Assembly: GCA_036939355.1 (NCBI GenBank)
Contig: JALLAP010001404.1
Span: forward strand, 1-14,217
Direction of reading: 5' to 3'
From: Thalassiosira profunda
Lineage: Eukaryota > Bacillariophyta > Thalassiosirophyceae > Thalassiosirales > Thalassiosiraceae
Length of the DNA stretch: 14,217 nt
Shown here: piece by piece, positions 6,090 to 14,217 of the stretch
Numbering within the stretch: position 1 is the first letter of the stretch
Layout of the letters: each line of letters opens with the position of its first letter
Translations under genes and position numbers: made by a program
Notes under the pieces: generated by a model
What the model was told of the DNA's origin: nothing
Databases searched by the model: none
The model's input: the letters and a program-made list of their open reading frames with translations, nothing else

Positions 6090-6229
6090 CAGGGGGCAGC
6101 GGCTGACTCATTATGTACAAAATGTCGCGGACAGAGCCCAGCCGTTCGTTTGGATCTGTAAAATATGAATAGCATGGCTGAAAAGGACCTGGGTTATCTT
6201 GCAAAGGCAAAGTGAACTCTATATTCACA

Positions 6230-8332
6230 TCACTGGTTGGGCTCTGTGATGCCATCCTCATTCAGCTTTCGATCCCTCCCCACATCGTAGCCCATCCTCT
6301 GAATGATCACGTACAGAACGACTCCACCGATGACGCCAAACTCCACGCCCAGCACCTGCAGCAGCGCAAACGTCGATATCAGCACAACGTACTCCGATTT
6401 GGTCACCTTTTCCCGCACGTCGATGAGCCACTCGAACATGAGGTCCAGACAAATCATCATCAGCAGGCTGCCAAAGAAGAAGTTTGGAATGTAAGCCAAG
6501 ATATTGACCGGCATGACTACCGCCACCATTGAAAGGACTGCCAGGACGTAACCCATTAATCTGGATCTGATGCCCATTCGCAACGAGAAAATGGTTTGGC
6601 TGAAAATGTAGGAGCCAGTGTAACCTCCCGTCAACCCGGAAATGATGTTGCTGATACCAACAGTCTTCAATTCGTGGTTGTAATCAAGGGGTCGCTTCAA
6701 CTCGATCTCGATGGCTGCGATGTCCAACGAACTCGAGAGGGCCACCACGCTGATCATTGCCAAAACAGTCAGCGTTTGTGATGGAAGGACCGACCACACG
6801 ACCTTTTCTATTCTGAGAAAGTCCCAGGTGTGATTCCAAGCCGGAGAATCAGCCGTCTCCATTATCCACCCATTATTAGTGGCCTCTCCCACGCTCGTCC
6901 CGGTTGCCCACAGTATCCCGTAGAAGACAACCATTAGCATGATGATGCACGTCGGAAGCGTGGCCATGTGCCGGAACGTTCTGACCGAATAATAGATCAT
7001 GCATCCGCCCAGCACGCCCGGCGCCAATAGCACAAGCGCCGAGGGGTCGAAGAACTTGTACCACTGAGCAAATCCCGTGACGTCTACCGACGCCATCAGT
7101 GCCATCCCCGCCTGTCCGCAGAAGAAGCCAATGTATGCCAGATATCCACCGACTACCGAAGAAGGCAACAGCTGGCAATACGAAGCCAGGCTGAACCTGC
7201 CCACCGCAATCAACGCACACCCCAACACTGCGGTGTACAGACTCAGCCCAATCGTCACTGTGGCCAATATCGAGTCATCGTCGGCACCCATCGCCTTTAG
7301 TTGCGAAACCAAATCGCGCGCCATTGCGCTCAGAAAGATTAAGCCTGCATCCTGCACTTGCCCCACCGCAAACGGCAACGAGCTCACAGTCGAGAACGTG
7401 ATCTGATGCACTGCCCCTGAAACCACAGTCAGTTTCATTAGCACCGAGAGGTACGGCCGAAAGAAATCGTCGTGGTAGATGATACTTCCGAAGGACATCA
7501 ACACCGGGAGCACAATCGAGAGGTTGACCAGCGCGTACAGCAGGGAGAGTATCGGCGGATTCGATTGCGATGCGAACTCGGCCCGCAGCTCCTCCAGCAG
7601 CGAGTTCTTGGTGCTCATCGTGCGATGCGGCATGGGAGGAGAGGGAGGCGTGGGATTGAGGTCGTGGATCGTGCAGCTCTGCGAGGTCGTGATTGGCCTT
7701 GCCTCCCCCTCCTCCTCTGCCAGGGGCTTGGTGTAACTTGCGGTGGTCGTTTCGTGTCCCTCCGGATAGTTGTCGCATTCCCCAATATCATCTCTCTCGT
7801 CGTCTTCAAACCCCGCGCGCCCCTCCAGATCCAACAAACTCAGCCCCGAGGGAGTTTTTCTTCGGAGCAATTTCTCCCCCAGCAGCAGGGGCGACGAATG
7901 CACCGACTCTTCCAGTGCATTGTAGCTGTCTTTGGAAGGAGAACTGCCCAGCGATCGGGAGCGGTCCCTCCTTTCCCTCTCATGGATTGCAAATTCGGCC
8001 GATGCCGATATTGGCGGCAGAAGGTTGGCCGCCGCGGCCGCCGCCCTGCGCGCCTCCCGCAAATCCAAATCGGGCAGGCGCAAGTTGCGGGGCGCGGTGA
8101 CCATCGGGGACGAGGACAAGAACGCATCGTCGGCCCAGTTGGAATTGGCTGGCCGGCAGGCGGCGCCGAAGGAGGCGAGCAATTTCGTGGGGCTGGGTTG
8201 CAACGCTCGCGGCGAGGATAACAGCGGGGTGTCCTCGACGAGCTGGTGGAAGCTCCGGTCGTTGTCGCTCGATGTTGCTCCAGGAATTGCAACTGGACGA
8301 GACCCGCCGCCATTTTGGCGCTGGTTGTTCAT
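6230..8332 (-). CDS. SulP-family transporter of YGR125W/Vsb1 type, without STAS domain
   Basis: The 700-residue protein has a long disordered, Ser/Pro/Arg-rich cytosolic N-terminus (1 to about 255). An acidic dileucine-type signal, 'EDTPLL' (33-38), is the kind used for sorting to vacuole or lysosome. The SulP membrane core follows (about 260-680, ten or more helices). The stretch 'SSLPFAVGQVQDAGLIFLSAMA' in outline (317-338) and 'FGSIIY' before it are characteristic of the fungal YGR125W/Vsb1 subgroup, where Vsb1 is a vacuolar basic amino acid transporter. 'SLDIAAIEIELKRPLDYNHEL' fits the SulP core before the last helices. The C-terminus stops about 20 residues after the last helix, so the STAS domain usual in SulP proteins is missing. 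Substrate is not readable from sequence: an anion or an amino acid is possible. It converges on the SelK-like gene and diverges from the dioxygenase gene. Confidence 0.85.
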   Translation of the reverse strand: MNNQRQNGGGSRPVAIPGATSSDNDRSFHQLVEDTPLLSSPRALQPSPTKLLASFGAACRPANSNWADDAFLSSSPMVTAPRNLRLPDLDLREARRAAAAAANLLPPISASAEFAIHERERRDRSRSLGSSPSKDSYNALEESVHSSPLLLGEKLLRRKTPSGLSLLDLEGRAGFEDDERDDIGECDNYPEGHETTTASYTKPLAEEEGEARPITTSQSCTIHDLNPTPPSPPMPHRTMSTKNSLLEELRAEFASQSNPPILSLLYALVNLSIVLPVLMSFGSIIYHDDFFRPYLSVLMKLTVVSGAVHQITFSTVSSLPFAVGQVQDAGLIFLSAMARDLVSQLKAMGADDDSILATVTIGLSLYTAVLGCALIAVGRFSLASYCQLLPSSVVGGYLAYIGFFCGQAGMALMASVDVTGFAQWYKFFDPSALVLLAPGVLGGCMIYYSVRTFRHMATLPTCIIMLMVVFYGILWATGTSVGEATNNGWIMETADSPAWNHTWDFLRIEKVVWSVLPSQTLTVLAMISVVALSSSLDIAAIEIELKRPLDYNHELKTVGISNIISGLTGGYTGSYIFSQTIFSLRMGIRSRLMGYVLAVLSMVAVVMPVNILAYIPNFFFGSLLMMICLDLMFEWLIDVREKVTKSEYVVLISTFALLQVLGVEFGVIGGVVLYVIIQRMGYDVGRDRKLNEDGITEPNQ

Positions 8333-8620
8333 AATTCAGGATATCACGGCAGACCTTAATAAATGCACGCCGCTGGCTCCACAGCGGGCTGGTTCACCCC
8401 GTCCTCGACGGCCACGCCTTGAGGCGGGGGCGTCGAATGCGAGGAGCGAGGAACCCCTGCTGATTTTTTCTCTCTCAAGTTCAAGCCCGGATTAGTACTA
8501 TTCCTACGTAGAAATCCGGCGGGGAGAGCGCGCAGAGCCGAGCCGAGCGAGGAGGACAAACCTTCCTCGCCCGCCGACGTCTTCCAGCCATCAATCCTCA
8601 CCCCACGCAAGCCTTGCAAC
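8333..8620. promoter_or_regulatory. Divergent promoter region between SulP and dioxygenase genes
   Basis: The flanking genes start on opposite strands 288 bp apart, so this stretch probably serves as promoter and 5' UTR for both. The part near 8460-8510 is AT-rich with a TACGTA palindrome. No clear TATA box or repeat is found. Confidence 0.5.
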
Positions 8621-10000
8621 ATGAGGCGGCGGCTGCCATCTCCTTTACTCTCGCTGTGGCTCGCGTCGATAGTTGCCGCGTCATCGACGGAGTGCAGCGA
8701 TGGCCCACAAGGGGGCCAATGCATCGACGCATCACGTGATGGGTGCCTCGACGCCACCGCCTTCCAACAGCGAGTGGCCTCCGTCGACGACGACCCAACA
8801 ATACTGCCGCTGCTGCGAGGGACAGTCGACGATATCTTATCGCAGGAGGATATTGCAAAGTTACTAGAGTGGCTACCAAGAAGCGAATTCGTCGAAGCGT
8901 CCGGATACGACAAGAGCAACAATCGAGACGGACGGGCGTACAATGCCCCGGTGGCCTACGCGGGCCTCGGCCTGCGAGATTTGAGCACATCCAACGAAGC
9001 CAGATACGAGGCTATATTGCAAATTCGAGAGAGGGTGCGGTCTGCCACCGAACAATCTCTCGGCCTTTGCCCGGGGACCTTGCTGGTGGACTTTACCACG
9101 GTATCGCAGAAGACGGAGGGGGGCGCCCACAGAGCCCACGCCGACAATTGCTTGCATTACTTCGACGAAAGCACGAATAGAGCGACGTGCGATGCTGAGA
9201 GGGAGCACCCCTATCCGAAGCGAGTAGCTGCGAGCATACTGTATCTGAACGATCACGCAACAGGCAATTTTGTGGAGGGCGAGTTCTACTTTGCCAACCG
9301 AATAGGAGGGGACGTGCAGGAGACGGTGCCGATGGAGGCGGGGCGAATGGTCTACTTTACGAGCGGGGTAGAGAATTTGCATGGGGCGCTGCCAGTGAAA
9401 CGACAGGTGGAAGGCAGCGACGAGAGTGTTGTGCCGAGAAGATTGGCGCTGGCAATGTGGTACGTCACTGATCCTGAATTGGAGGAGTACGTGCCACCCT
9501 TTCAACAGACGAAGCCTTCGGATGGCATCTCGAGTGGTCGATTGAAACCTCGCAAGGTGTACGATCGGAACGACCCGTCTGCGCCAAAAGAGCTGTTCGT
9601 CGTGCCGATACCAAAACGCATTGACACTGACGCGCTGCTCGAATCGTTGGGAGCCCATCTCACCAAGCAAAGGAATCCACAATGGAAGGCGCTGAAGGGC
9701 GACGACGAGGGCACTCTTTTGATGCTGTTCGCAGACCAAAGCGCCCTGTTCTCGCTCGACTTTGGGGTAGCCCTCTCCGAGCCTACGGCATTCTCAGAGG
9801 CCAGTGTGGTAGTGGAACGGCACACCGAGGGGCGCAAGCCGGCGAGCTTGCAGTATCAGCTGCAGGAATCTGTGGTGCTTCACTCTGTGTTGGATGCGTT
9901 ATCGGACCTGATGCTGGAGCATTTGGATGAAAAGGAAACGAGCGAAGTCATAGGCGCGGTAGAGAAGGCCAGAGATACGCTTCCGGCGAGGCGAGCGTGA
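8621..10000 (+). CDS. Secreted 2-oxoglutarate/Fe(II) dioxygenase, prolyl-hydroxylase type
   Basis: The enzyme should hydroxylate a substrate, probably prolyl residues, using iron, oxygen and 2-oxoglutarate. The N-terminus is a signal peptide (about 1-21), followed by a Cys-containing segment, so it enters the secretory pathway. The P4Hc-like double-stranded beta-helix covers about 65-285. Iron ligands are visible: 'HRAHAD' gives H173-x-D175, and 'ENLHGALPV' gives H254. R273 or R274 in 'RRLALAMWYV' would bind the 2-oxoglutarate carboxylate. The layout resembles animal prolyl 3-hydroxylase (leprecan) catalytic domains, but without their TPR region. Residues about 290-459 form a C-terminal extension I do not recognise. 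There is no KDEL-type ER retention signal at the end. Its stop is only 21 bases from the stop of the convergent sulfotransferase gene. The fold is well supported; substrate is inferred. Confidence 0.85.
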   Translation: MRRRLPSPLLSLWLASIVAASSTECSDGPQGGQCIDASRDGCLDATAFQQRVASVDDDPTILPLLRGTVDDILSQEDIAKLLEWLPRSEFVEASGYDKSNNRDGRAYNAPVAYAGLGLRDLSTSNEARYEAILQIRERVRSATEQSLGLCPGTLLVDFTTVSQKTEGGAHRAHADNCLHYFDESTNRATCDAEREHPYPKRVAASILYLNDHATGNFVEGEFYFANRIGGDVQETVPMEAGRMVYFTSGVENLHGALPVKRQVEGSDESVVPRRLALAMWYVTDPELEEYVPPFQQTKPSDGISSGRLKPRKVYDRNDPSAPKELFVVPIPKRIDTDALLESLGAHLTKQRNPQWKALKGDDEGTLLMLFADQSALFSLDFGVALSEPTAFSEASVVVERHTEGRKPASLQYQLQESVVLHSVLDALSDLMLEHLDEKETSEVIGAVEKARDTLPARRA

Positions 10001-10021
10001 TATCTATCAAGTGGCTAATTG
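10001..10021. other. Very short tail-to-tail gap
   Basis: Only 21 bases separate the stop of the plus-strand dioxygenase (10000) from that of the minus-strand sulfotransferase (10022). The 3' UTRs must overlap into the opposite gene's coding region, so antisense pairing of the two mRNAs is expected. Confidence 0.8.
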
Positions 10022-11359
10022 TCATGTGTGCTCCTCCCACGGATGTATCACCAACCTCGGTCCACCGCCCTCTCTTTTCCTTGTTTGCTTCTCAAGCGCG
10101 CAATAAACGCCCTCACCCTCCTCCATTCGACATACCTCCGGGAGCTCCATATTTAGACAGCAATAGTCCAGCGCCATCAGCCGGCAGATCTTTCGTTTTG
10201 TCTCATCCGACACCAACGACAGATTGACCCTCCGCGACGCCTTTCGCCCCACCGTCAGCCCGTTTCTCGGTATTCTCACACCTTTTTGCTTTGCAATGTC
10301 TCTCCAACCTCTCTCGGCTTCGGAGGCGTTGTACAACACCGCAATGGGCAACGGTTCGCCGCTTCGCCCGTCGACGAGGTTTGTGGTCTGCAGATTCAGA
10401 TGAATATCGAACGGGTCCAACCCGTCGTAGTCCCCGACAAACTGCTCAAATCTCTCCGCCAATGCTCCGTCATCAATCGTCTTCACTTTGTTGCATTCCT
10501 TCGGAGAGCCCTTCCTCATCTCCTCGGGGCAGTAGAAGCGTTGGTAATCGTCCAATGTCGTCATGTTTTGGTAGAGGTAGGGATACCGTTCCATTCGGTG
10601 CTTCGTCTTGTGATACCACTTGGCCAGCATCGGCTTCCGCCTGCCCACCAGCCCCATCCACGGCCCCATGCGGTAGAACGCCTCCTCGTACGAGGAGTAA
10701 AATCTATTCAAAGGATCCCGCACAAAGCTCACCACCGTCCGATTTCTCGTGTGCACGTCGTGCCGCAGCTTGTCCACGCGCATCCGGACATCTTCTCCCC
10801 GAAAGTAATTTTCCATGGCATACCTCGCGCTGCTGCTGGCCGACTTGGGCACGTTGCGGTAGATGAGCTTGTGCCGGCGGGAGTACGAGACCAGCACGGC
10901 CGGAGATTGTTTGAGGTGGTTTCGATACCGGGCCGTGTCGACGTGGCAGTATTGAAGGGCCTCGGCGGGGGGCATTTGCAGAGACCCAGGGCGGTATTGA
11001 ATGCGCTGGCGTTGGGCCGGTAAGGGCGCAATGCCACGGAGGATATTGGTGAGGTATCCTCCGTCGACGCCGTCTCTTCTGTGCTCATTTACAGCACCAT
11101 CGAGCCCTGCATCCATCGCCTCTCTGCCTCTCCTTCGCTGGTGCCGCGCCCTCTTCGGAGGGAGGTGGTTGTCCTCGTAATGGCGCCGTTCCCATCGTCT
11201 CAACGGATTGGCGCGGTGGTGGCCGACGAGCACGTTGGCCAAGGTGCACGAGAGCGACAAGAGAAGCCACCCCAAGGCGGAGTTTCGGGCGGAGGCGCGC
11301 CGACCCTTTGACGGCTTGGGAGCGTTGCCACCGCCCACTGCCACGGGAGACGGCTCCAT
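10022..11359 (-). CDS. Golgi carbohydrate sulfotransferase, type II membrane protein
   Basis: The enzyme should transfer sulfate from PAPS to a glycan in the Golgi lumen. It has a short basic cytosolic tail, one signal-anchor helix (about 28-46), a basic low-complexity stem (about 50-125), and a sulfotransferase family 2 (HNK-1 ST/CHST type) catalytic domain. The 5'-phosphosulfate loop is 'YRNVPKSASSSARYAM' (167-182; K172 is the expected catalytic base-side lysine). The 3'-phosphate site is 'FVRDPLNRFYSSYEEAF' (212-228; R214 and S222/S223 expected). Cysteines near the C-terminus ('DYCCLN', 'EVC') probably form disulfides. N-glycosylation sequons such as 'NRT' and 'NMT' are present. Diatoms and brown algae have many such enzymes for sulfated polysaccharides. 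It shares a 248-bp divergent promoter with the PIG-M gene, which also acts in the secretory pathway. Confidence 0.88.
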   Translation of the reverse strand: MEPSPVAVGGGNAPKPSKGRRASARNSALGWLLLSLSCTLANVLVGHHRANPLRRWERRHYEDNHLPPKRARHQRRRGREAMDAGLDGAVNEHRRDGVDGGYLTNILRGIAPLPAQRQRIQYRPGSLQMPPAEALQYCHVDTARYRNHLKQSPAVLVSYSRRHKLIYRNVPKSASSSARYAMENYFRGEDVRMRVDKLRHDVHTRNRTVVSFVRDPLNRFYSSYEEAFYRMGPWMGLVGRRKPMLAKWYHKTKHRMERYPYLYQNMTTLDDYQRFYCPEEMRKGSPKECNKVKTIDDGALAERFEQFVGDYDGLDPFDIHLNLQTTNLVDGRSGEPLPIAVLYNASEAERGWRDIAKQKGVRIPRNGLTVGRKASRRVNLSLVSDETKRKICRLMALDYCCLNMELPEVCRMEEGEGVYCALEKQTRKREGGGPRLVIHPWEEHT

Positions 11360-11607
11360 GTTGGTGGTTGTAGAAGCGTGTTGGTGTTGGTGAGAGAGGG
11401 CAGGAGGCGAGGACCCGAACCAGTCTTGACATTTTCAACGGCTGGGTAGAAATATCACTCTGGAATTGGTATGTACTTCTTGGCGCGACCCATCACGCTC
11501 GACTAATCCATCACCTCTCACTCCAACCTCCAACCTCCGTCCGGCCACCTTCAACCGAGCCACCAAAGGCGCCACAGACCACGGCGATCCACCCTCCCGC
11601 CGCCGCT
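11360..11607. promoter_or_regulatory. Divergent promoter region between sulfotransferase and PIG-M genes
   Basis: The stretch of 248 bp lies between two divergent start codons. It contains CTTGGCGCGACC (11479-11490), which resembles the E2F-like core found twice elsewhere in the window (TTTGGCGCGCC) but lacks the following conserved bases. It is C-rich close to the plus-strand start. Confidence 0.5.
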
Positions 11608-13282
11608 ATGCCCCCCAGCCAGCGGCCGACGGGCGCCCAGGAAGGCCTGCTCGCGTCCCATCCCGTCGCCATCGGCCTTTTGCTCCGCCTCCTCCTCACC
11701 TTTGTACTCCCATCATTGATGGACGACGGCCTCCTCCTCCGGGGCGTGCGGTACACCGACGTCGATTACGACGTGTTCACCGATGCCGCGGACCACGTGG
11801 CCCATGGCAGAAGTCCGTATAGGAGGCACACGTATCGATATACCCCTTTCCTGGCGAAATTGCTGGCGCTGCCGAGGGAGTTTGGATGGGATGAGGGGGT
11901 GATGGGAGTGCTGTTTTCGAGGAGGTACTTTGGCAAGTTCTTGTTTTGCATGGCGGATGTGATGTGTGGGTACATTATCGTGGTGCTTCGAAGGAGGGGG
12001 CGGCAATCGTCGAGAGAAAATGTGAATGCAGCAACAGAAGATAAGAGGGGGTGGATGCAACTGCTAGATGTGTCTCCAGAGTTGATCGATGCGCTGTGGT
12101 GGCTGTACAACCCCCTCCCCATCAACATTTGCACCAGAGGGTCGGCCGAGAGCCTGGTCGTGTTGTTGCCTGTCCTAGCAACTGTGGCTGTTGCAGATGC
12201 ACACTCCATCCAAGGTCGGAAAGGCAAACTGCAAATCATAGCGCGGGCATGTTTTGCGGGGACGCTCCACGGGATCGGCATCCACGCCAAGCTCTACCCG
12301 GTCATCTACACAGTCTCCTTCATGGCGCATCTCAGCAGACAGCAGCAGAGGATAGAAACGGCAGCGCGAAAGACGCAACGGAATATACCAAATGATGCGG
12401 GGTGGAAGTATTTGCTGCCGCCCCCAAGCTTGAAAGGGAGGCAGGCGTTTCCGTGGAAGCATCCAATGCGGATACTGGTGCTGGGGGCGTTTTGGGTGCA
12501 AAGACTGTTCTTCACGTTGAGCTCGGTGTGAGTTTCCTTCACAATTCGATGAAAGTGTGTGGCGCACACTATCACATCTTGTGCTCACACACATGCTTCG
12601 TTGCTTTTGCAGCTTGTTTCTCATCTGCTCGGCGGGCACCGTTGCAATCCTCACGTACCTGGCGGTGCACTACTATGGAGCGGAAGCGCTCGAGGAGGGC
12701 CTCCTCTATCACTTCCGACGAGTCGACCATCGCCACAACTACTCCATGTATTGGTACTGGATCTACCTGGCGCGCGGGAGAGCGGAGGTACCGCAGCTGG
12801 CTGCGAATGCCTCTGGAAACGCCCCACTGGCTGCCTCGGTTTGGGGTTATGTGCCTCTCGTACCGCAGGTGCTCATCCTTGGCTTCTCGAGTTTGGGAAT
12901 AGCACCGTACGATCTGAGCTTTGCATTGTTCTGCCAAACGTTCGCCTTTGTGGCGTTCAACAAGGTCATCACGGCGCAGTACTTCACTTGGTACCTCTGC
13001 TTGCTGCCCCTGTGCTCCGATCGCATCCGGTGGAACTGCCAACGCATGTATACCGCTTTGGGAGTGCTCATCGCTTCGATCGTGACGTGGCTCCTATCGG
13101 CTTTCACGCTGGAAATGCTCGGATGGAGGTCGCACCGGCAGGTCTGGATGGCGTCGCTGCTCTTCTTCGTGGCAAACGTGAACCTGTTGCGCTCGATACT
13201 GGCTGGCTATGGACCCCAAAGGGGTGTAGGGGATATCTCCCATCCAGGCGAGGGGTGGGCGACTAAGAAGAAAGCCTCTTGA
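11608..13282 (+). CDS. PIGM: GPI mannosyltransferase I catalytic subunit (PIG-M / GPI14), one intron
   Basis: This ER-membrane enzyme adds the first alpha-1,4 mannose to GlcN-PI during GPI-anchor synthesis, using dolichol-phosphate mannose. Exon 1 (11608-12527) carries the luminal DxD motif in 'YTDVDYDVFTDAA' (49-61), followed by 'GRSPYRRHTYRYTP' (67-80), both family signatures. 'WWLYNPLPINICTRGSAESL' (164-183) and 'GIHAKLYP' (224-231) follow. Exon 2 (12613-13282) supplies 'DHRHNYS' and the conserved 'FNKVITAQYFTWYLCLLPL'. The intron splits a Val codon in phase 2 (GT|C). The joined product is 529 residues, longer than animal PIG-M (about 420). Extra length comes from hydrophilic insertions around 128-150 and 245-290. 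The protein should have about eight or more membrane helices. Its partner in the complex is PIG-X in animals. The identification is strong. Confidence 0.93.
12528..12612 (+). other. Intron of PIG-M gene, 85 bp
   Basis: The donor is GTGAGT at 12528-12533 and the acceptor TTGCTTTTGCAG ends at 12612. Removing it joins the two PIG-M exons in frame within a membrane helix. An alternative donor two bases upstream (GTGTGAGT at 12526) would break the frame. Confidence 0.9.
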
Positions 13283-13632
13283 CAATACCAATGCGAAATG
13301 CAGCTGAGAGCACCAGCTTGACACATGGATGAGCGCGAGTCTAGAGCTCGGACCAATTGGTTCGTAGCGGTTCAGAAAGTGAAGATTGATTTACTGATGT
13401 TACAAAAGATAGCGGATGAAGATCCTGGTGCGATCGAGATGCTAGCCACGTGGAGCGAGCAGACTTGGCTAAGGCGCACGGTTGCAACACACCAACACAA
13501 ACTTTGGACAGAGTTGGTACCTCGACTTGGCAATAGAAGAGCCTCAGCTCTCGACAATAAATATCTCTCCAAGAGACACCAACACACTGAGAGGAAAGCA
13601 CTCCCTCGCAAAACAAACAACGAGTGGCCGCA
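13283..13632. other. Convergent intergenic region between PIG-M and G-alpha genes
   Basis: This 350-bp stretch holds the 3' UTRs of both genes. AATAAA at about 13556 on the plus strand could serve as a polyadenylation signal for PIG-M. A plus-strand open frame from 13325 to 13660 shows no domain and runs into the G-alpha final exon on the other strand, so I do not call it a gene. No RNA gene is seen. Confidence 0.5.
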
Positions 13633-14217
13633 TCACAACCCCATCTGCAAAGAGGATTGATAATTGTGAGACCAGATCAGATCGAAACAGTTCAATAGCA
13701 CAAGTCCAATCCTACTCACCTCCTCCATATTTTTCCTCATGATAATGTCCTTGCACGACTGCAGAGAGAACGGGCACGTGACGTGAGCGCGTTTGTAAAG
13801 GCAGAGATGCAACGAAACGAGACGGCAAACTCACGTTGAACACGACCTCAACGTTCTGCGAGTCGGTGGCGCAAGTGGCGTGGTGATATATTTGCCGGTC
13901 GGGATTTTGGTTCTCGGCGAGGAAGAGGTCGAGGAAGTACTGGATGCCCTTCTCGTAGTAATCGTCGTCGCCGAGCTGGCCGTCGAAGCTCGCGAAGGCC
14001 GGCGAGTCCCCAATGTGCACCTCTTTTATCTTCTCCTCGTACAAATCCTTCTTGTTGAGGAAGAGGATCATGCTCGACGACTCGAAGATCTGGTTGTTGC
14101 AAATGTCGCCGAACAAGTCGACCGCCTCCGTCATGCGGTTGGCCGTGGCGTCCTCGAAGAGGACCTGGTCGTACTCGCTCAGCGCCGCCACGAAGATGAC
14201 GGCCGTCACGTCGTCGA
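13633..14217 (-). CDS. Heterotrimeric G-protein alpha subunit, C-terminal part (5' end outside window)
   Basis: The protein binds and hydrolyses GTP and relays signals from seven-helix receptors at the plasma membrane. The visible exon (14217-13835) starts inside 'DDVTAVIFVAALSEYDQVL', which matches the switch/alpha-3 region of animal G-alpha-i. It holds the G4 box 'FLNKKDL' and G5 box 'TCATDS' and ends 'VEVVFN'. A 39-base exon (13758-13720) encodes 'SCKDIIMRKNMEE', and a final 12-base exon (13644-13633) encodes 'MGL' and TGA. All three junctions are phase 0 with GTGAGT donors and TGCAG acceptors. The end '...MEEMGL' matches '...KDCGLF' of G-alpha-i in position, but Met replaces the Cys that pertussis toxin modifies, and the last Phe is missing. 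The P-loop and switch regions I and II lie outside the window. Confidence 0.93.
13645..13719 (-). other. Last intron of G-alpha gene, 75 bp
   Basis: On the minus strand the donor GTGAGT is at 13719-13714 and the acceptor CTCTTTGCAG ends at 13645. It separates the 39-base exon from the 12-base terminal exon. Confidence 0.8.
13759..13834 (-). other. Intron of G-alpha gene, 76 bp
   Basis: On the minus strand the donor GTGAGT is at 13834-13829 and the acceptor CTCTCTGCAG ends at 13759. Removal joins 'VEVVFN' to 'SCKDIIM', the expected G-alpha order. Confidence 0.9.

Larger units (their letters stand above)
5868..6229. other. Convergent intergenic region rich in hairpins
   Basis: The plus-strand SelK-like gene and the minus-strand SulP gene run towards each other here, so both 3' UTRs lie in this region. 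It holds a SECIS-like hairpin, two imperfect 37-39 bp direct repeats (5931-5969 and 5999-6035) and a 14-bp palindrome (6076-6089). A minus-strand open frame of modest length (6261 to 6046) overlaps the end of the SulP gene in another phase and may be its real tail if a frameshift exists. Confidence 0.5.

Noticed and set aside
7472..8221. Plus-strand open frame opposite the SulP N-terminus
   Set aside because: Low-complexity Arg/Gly-rich shadow of the disordered N-terminal region; no domain.
8873..9739. Long minus-strand open frame opposite the dioxygenase gene
   Set aside because: It lacks recognisable motifs and fully overlaps a gene with intact catalytic residues; GC-rich coding DNA often leaves the opposite strand open.
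13325..13660. Plus-strand 111-codon open frame between PIG-M and G-alpha
   Set aside because: No domain, composition like non-coding DNA, and it overlaps the G-alpha final exon and introns on the other strand.

Overview
The window is nuclear DNA of a photosynthetic stramenopile, most likely a centric diatom. The evidence is short GT-AG introns (75-85 bp), a eukaryotic selenocysteine tRNA followed by a T-run, a signal peptide ending in an 'LAF-SP' (ASAF-like) plastid-import motif, and GPI-anchor, G-protein and Golgi sulfotransferase genes of eukaryotic type. Genes are packed tightly on both strands, and species cannot be fixed from sequence alone.

Layout. 1-62: 3' two thirds of a tRNA-Sec (anticodon TCA) and its Pol III terminator. 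293-1135 (-): a plastid-directed YlmH / photosystem II S4-like protein that lacks the S4 domain. 1423-3390 (-): a fusion of lysine-methyltransferase-like, coiled-coil, F-box-like and SPRY-like regions. 3934-5182 (-): an F-box-like protein of unknown function, split by a one-base frameshift. 5487-5849 (+): a small Gly-rich single-TM protein resembling selenoprotein K, whose TGA may be read as selenocysteine (GG-U-G). 6230-8332 (-): a SulP-family transporter of the yeast YGR125W/Vsb1 type without STAS. 8621-10000 (+): a secreted 2-oxoglutarate/Fe(II) dioxygenase of prolyl-hydroxylase type. 10022-11359 (-): a Golgi carbohydrate sulfotransferase. 11608-13282 (+): PIG-M, the GPI mannosyltransferase I, with one intron. 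13633-14217 (-): the 3' end of a heterotrimeric G-protein alpha subunit with two introns.

The genes do not form an operon or a single pathway. The loose theme in the right half is secretory-pathway modification (hydroxylation, sulfation, GPI anchoring). The left half couples selenocysteine biology (tRNA-Sec and a candidate SelK-like selenoprotein about 5.8 kb apart) with two F-box-like proteins. Three non-coding signals stand out. One is a 36-39 bp element with an E2F-like TTTGGCGC core upstream of two same-strand genes. The second is an interstitial (TTAGGG)3 between divergent genes. The third is a pair of imperfect 37-39 bp hairpin-forming repeats, plus a related palindrome, between the SelK-like gene and the SulP gene.
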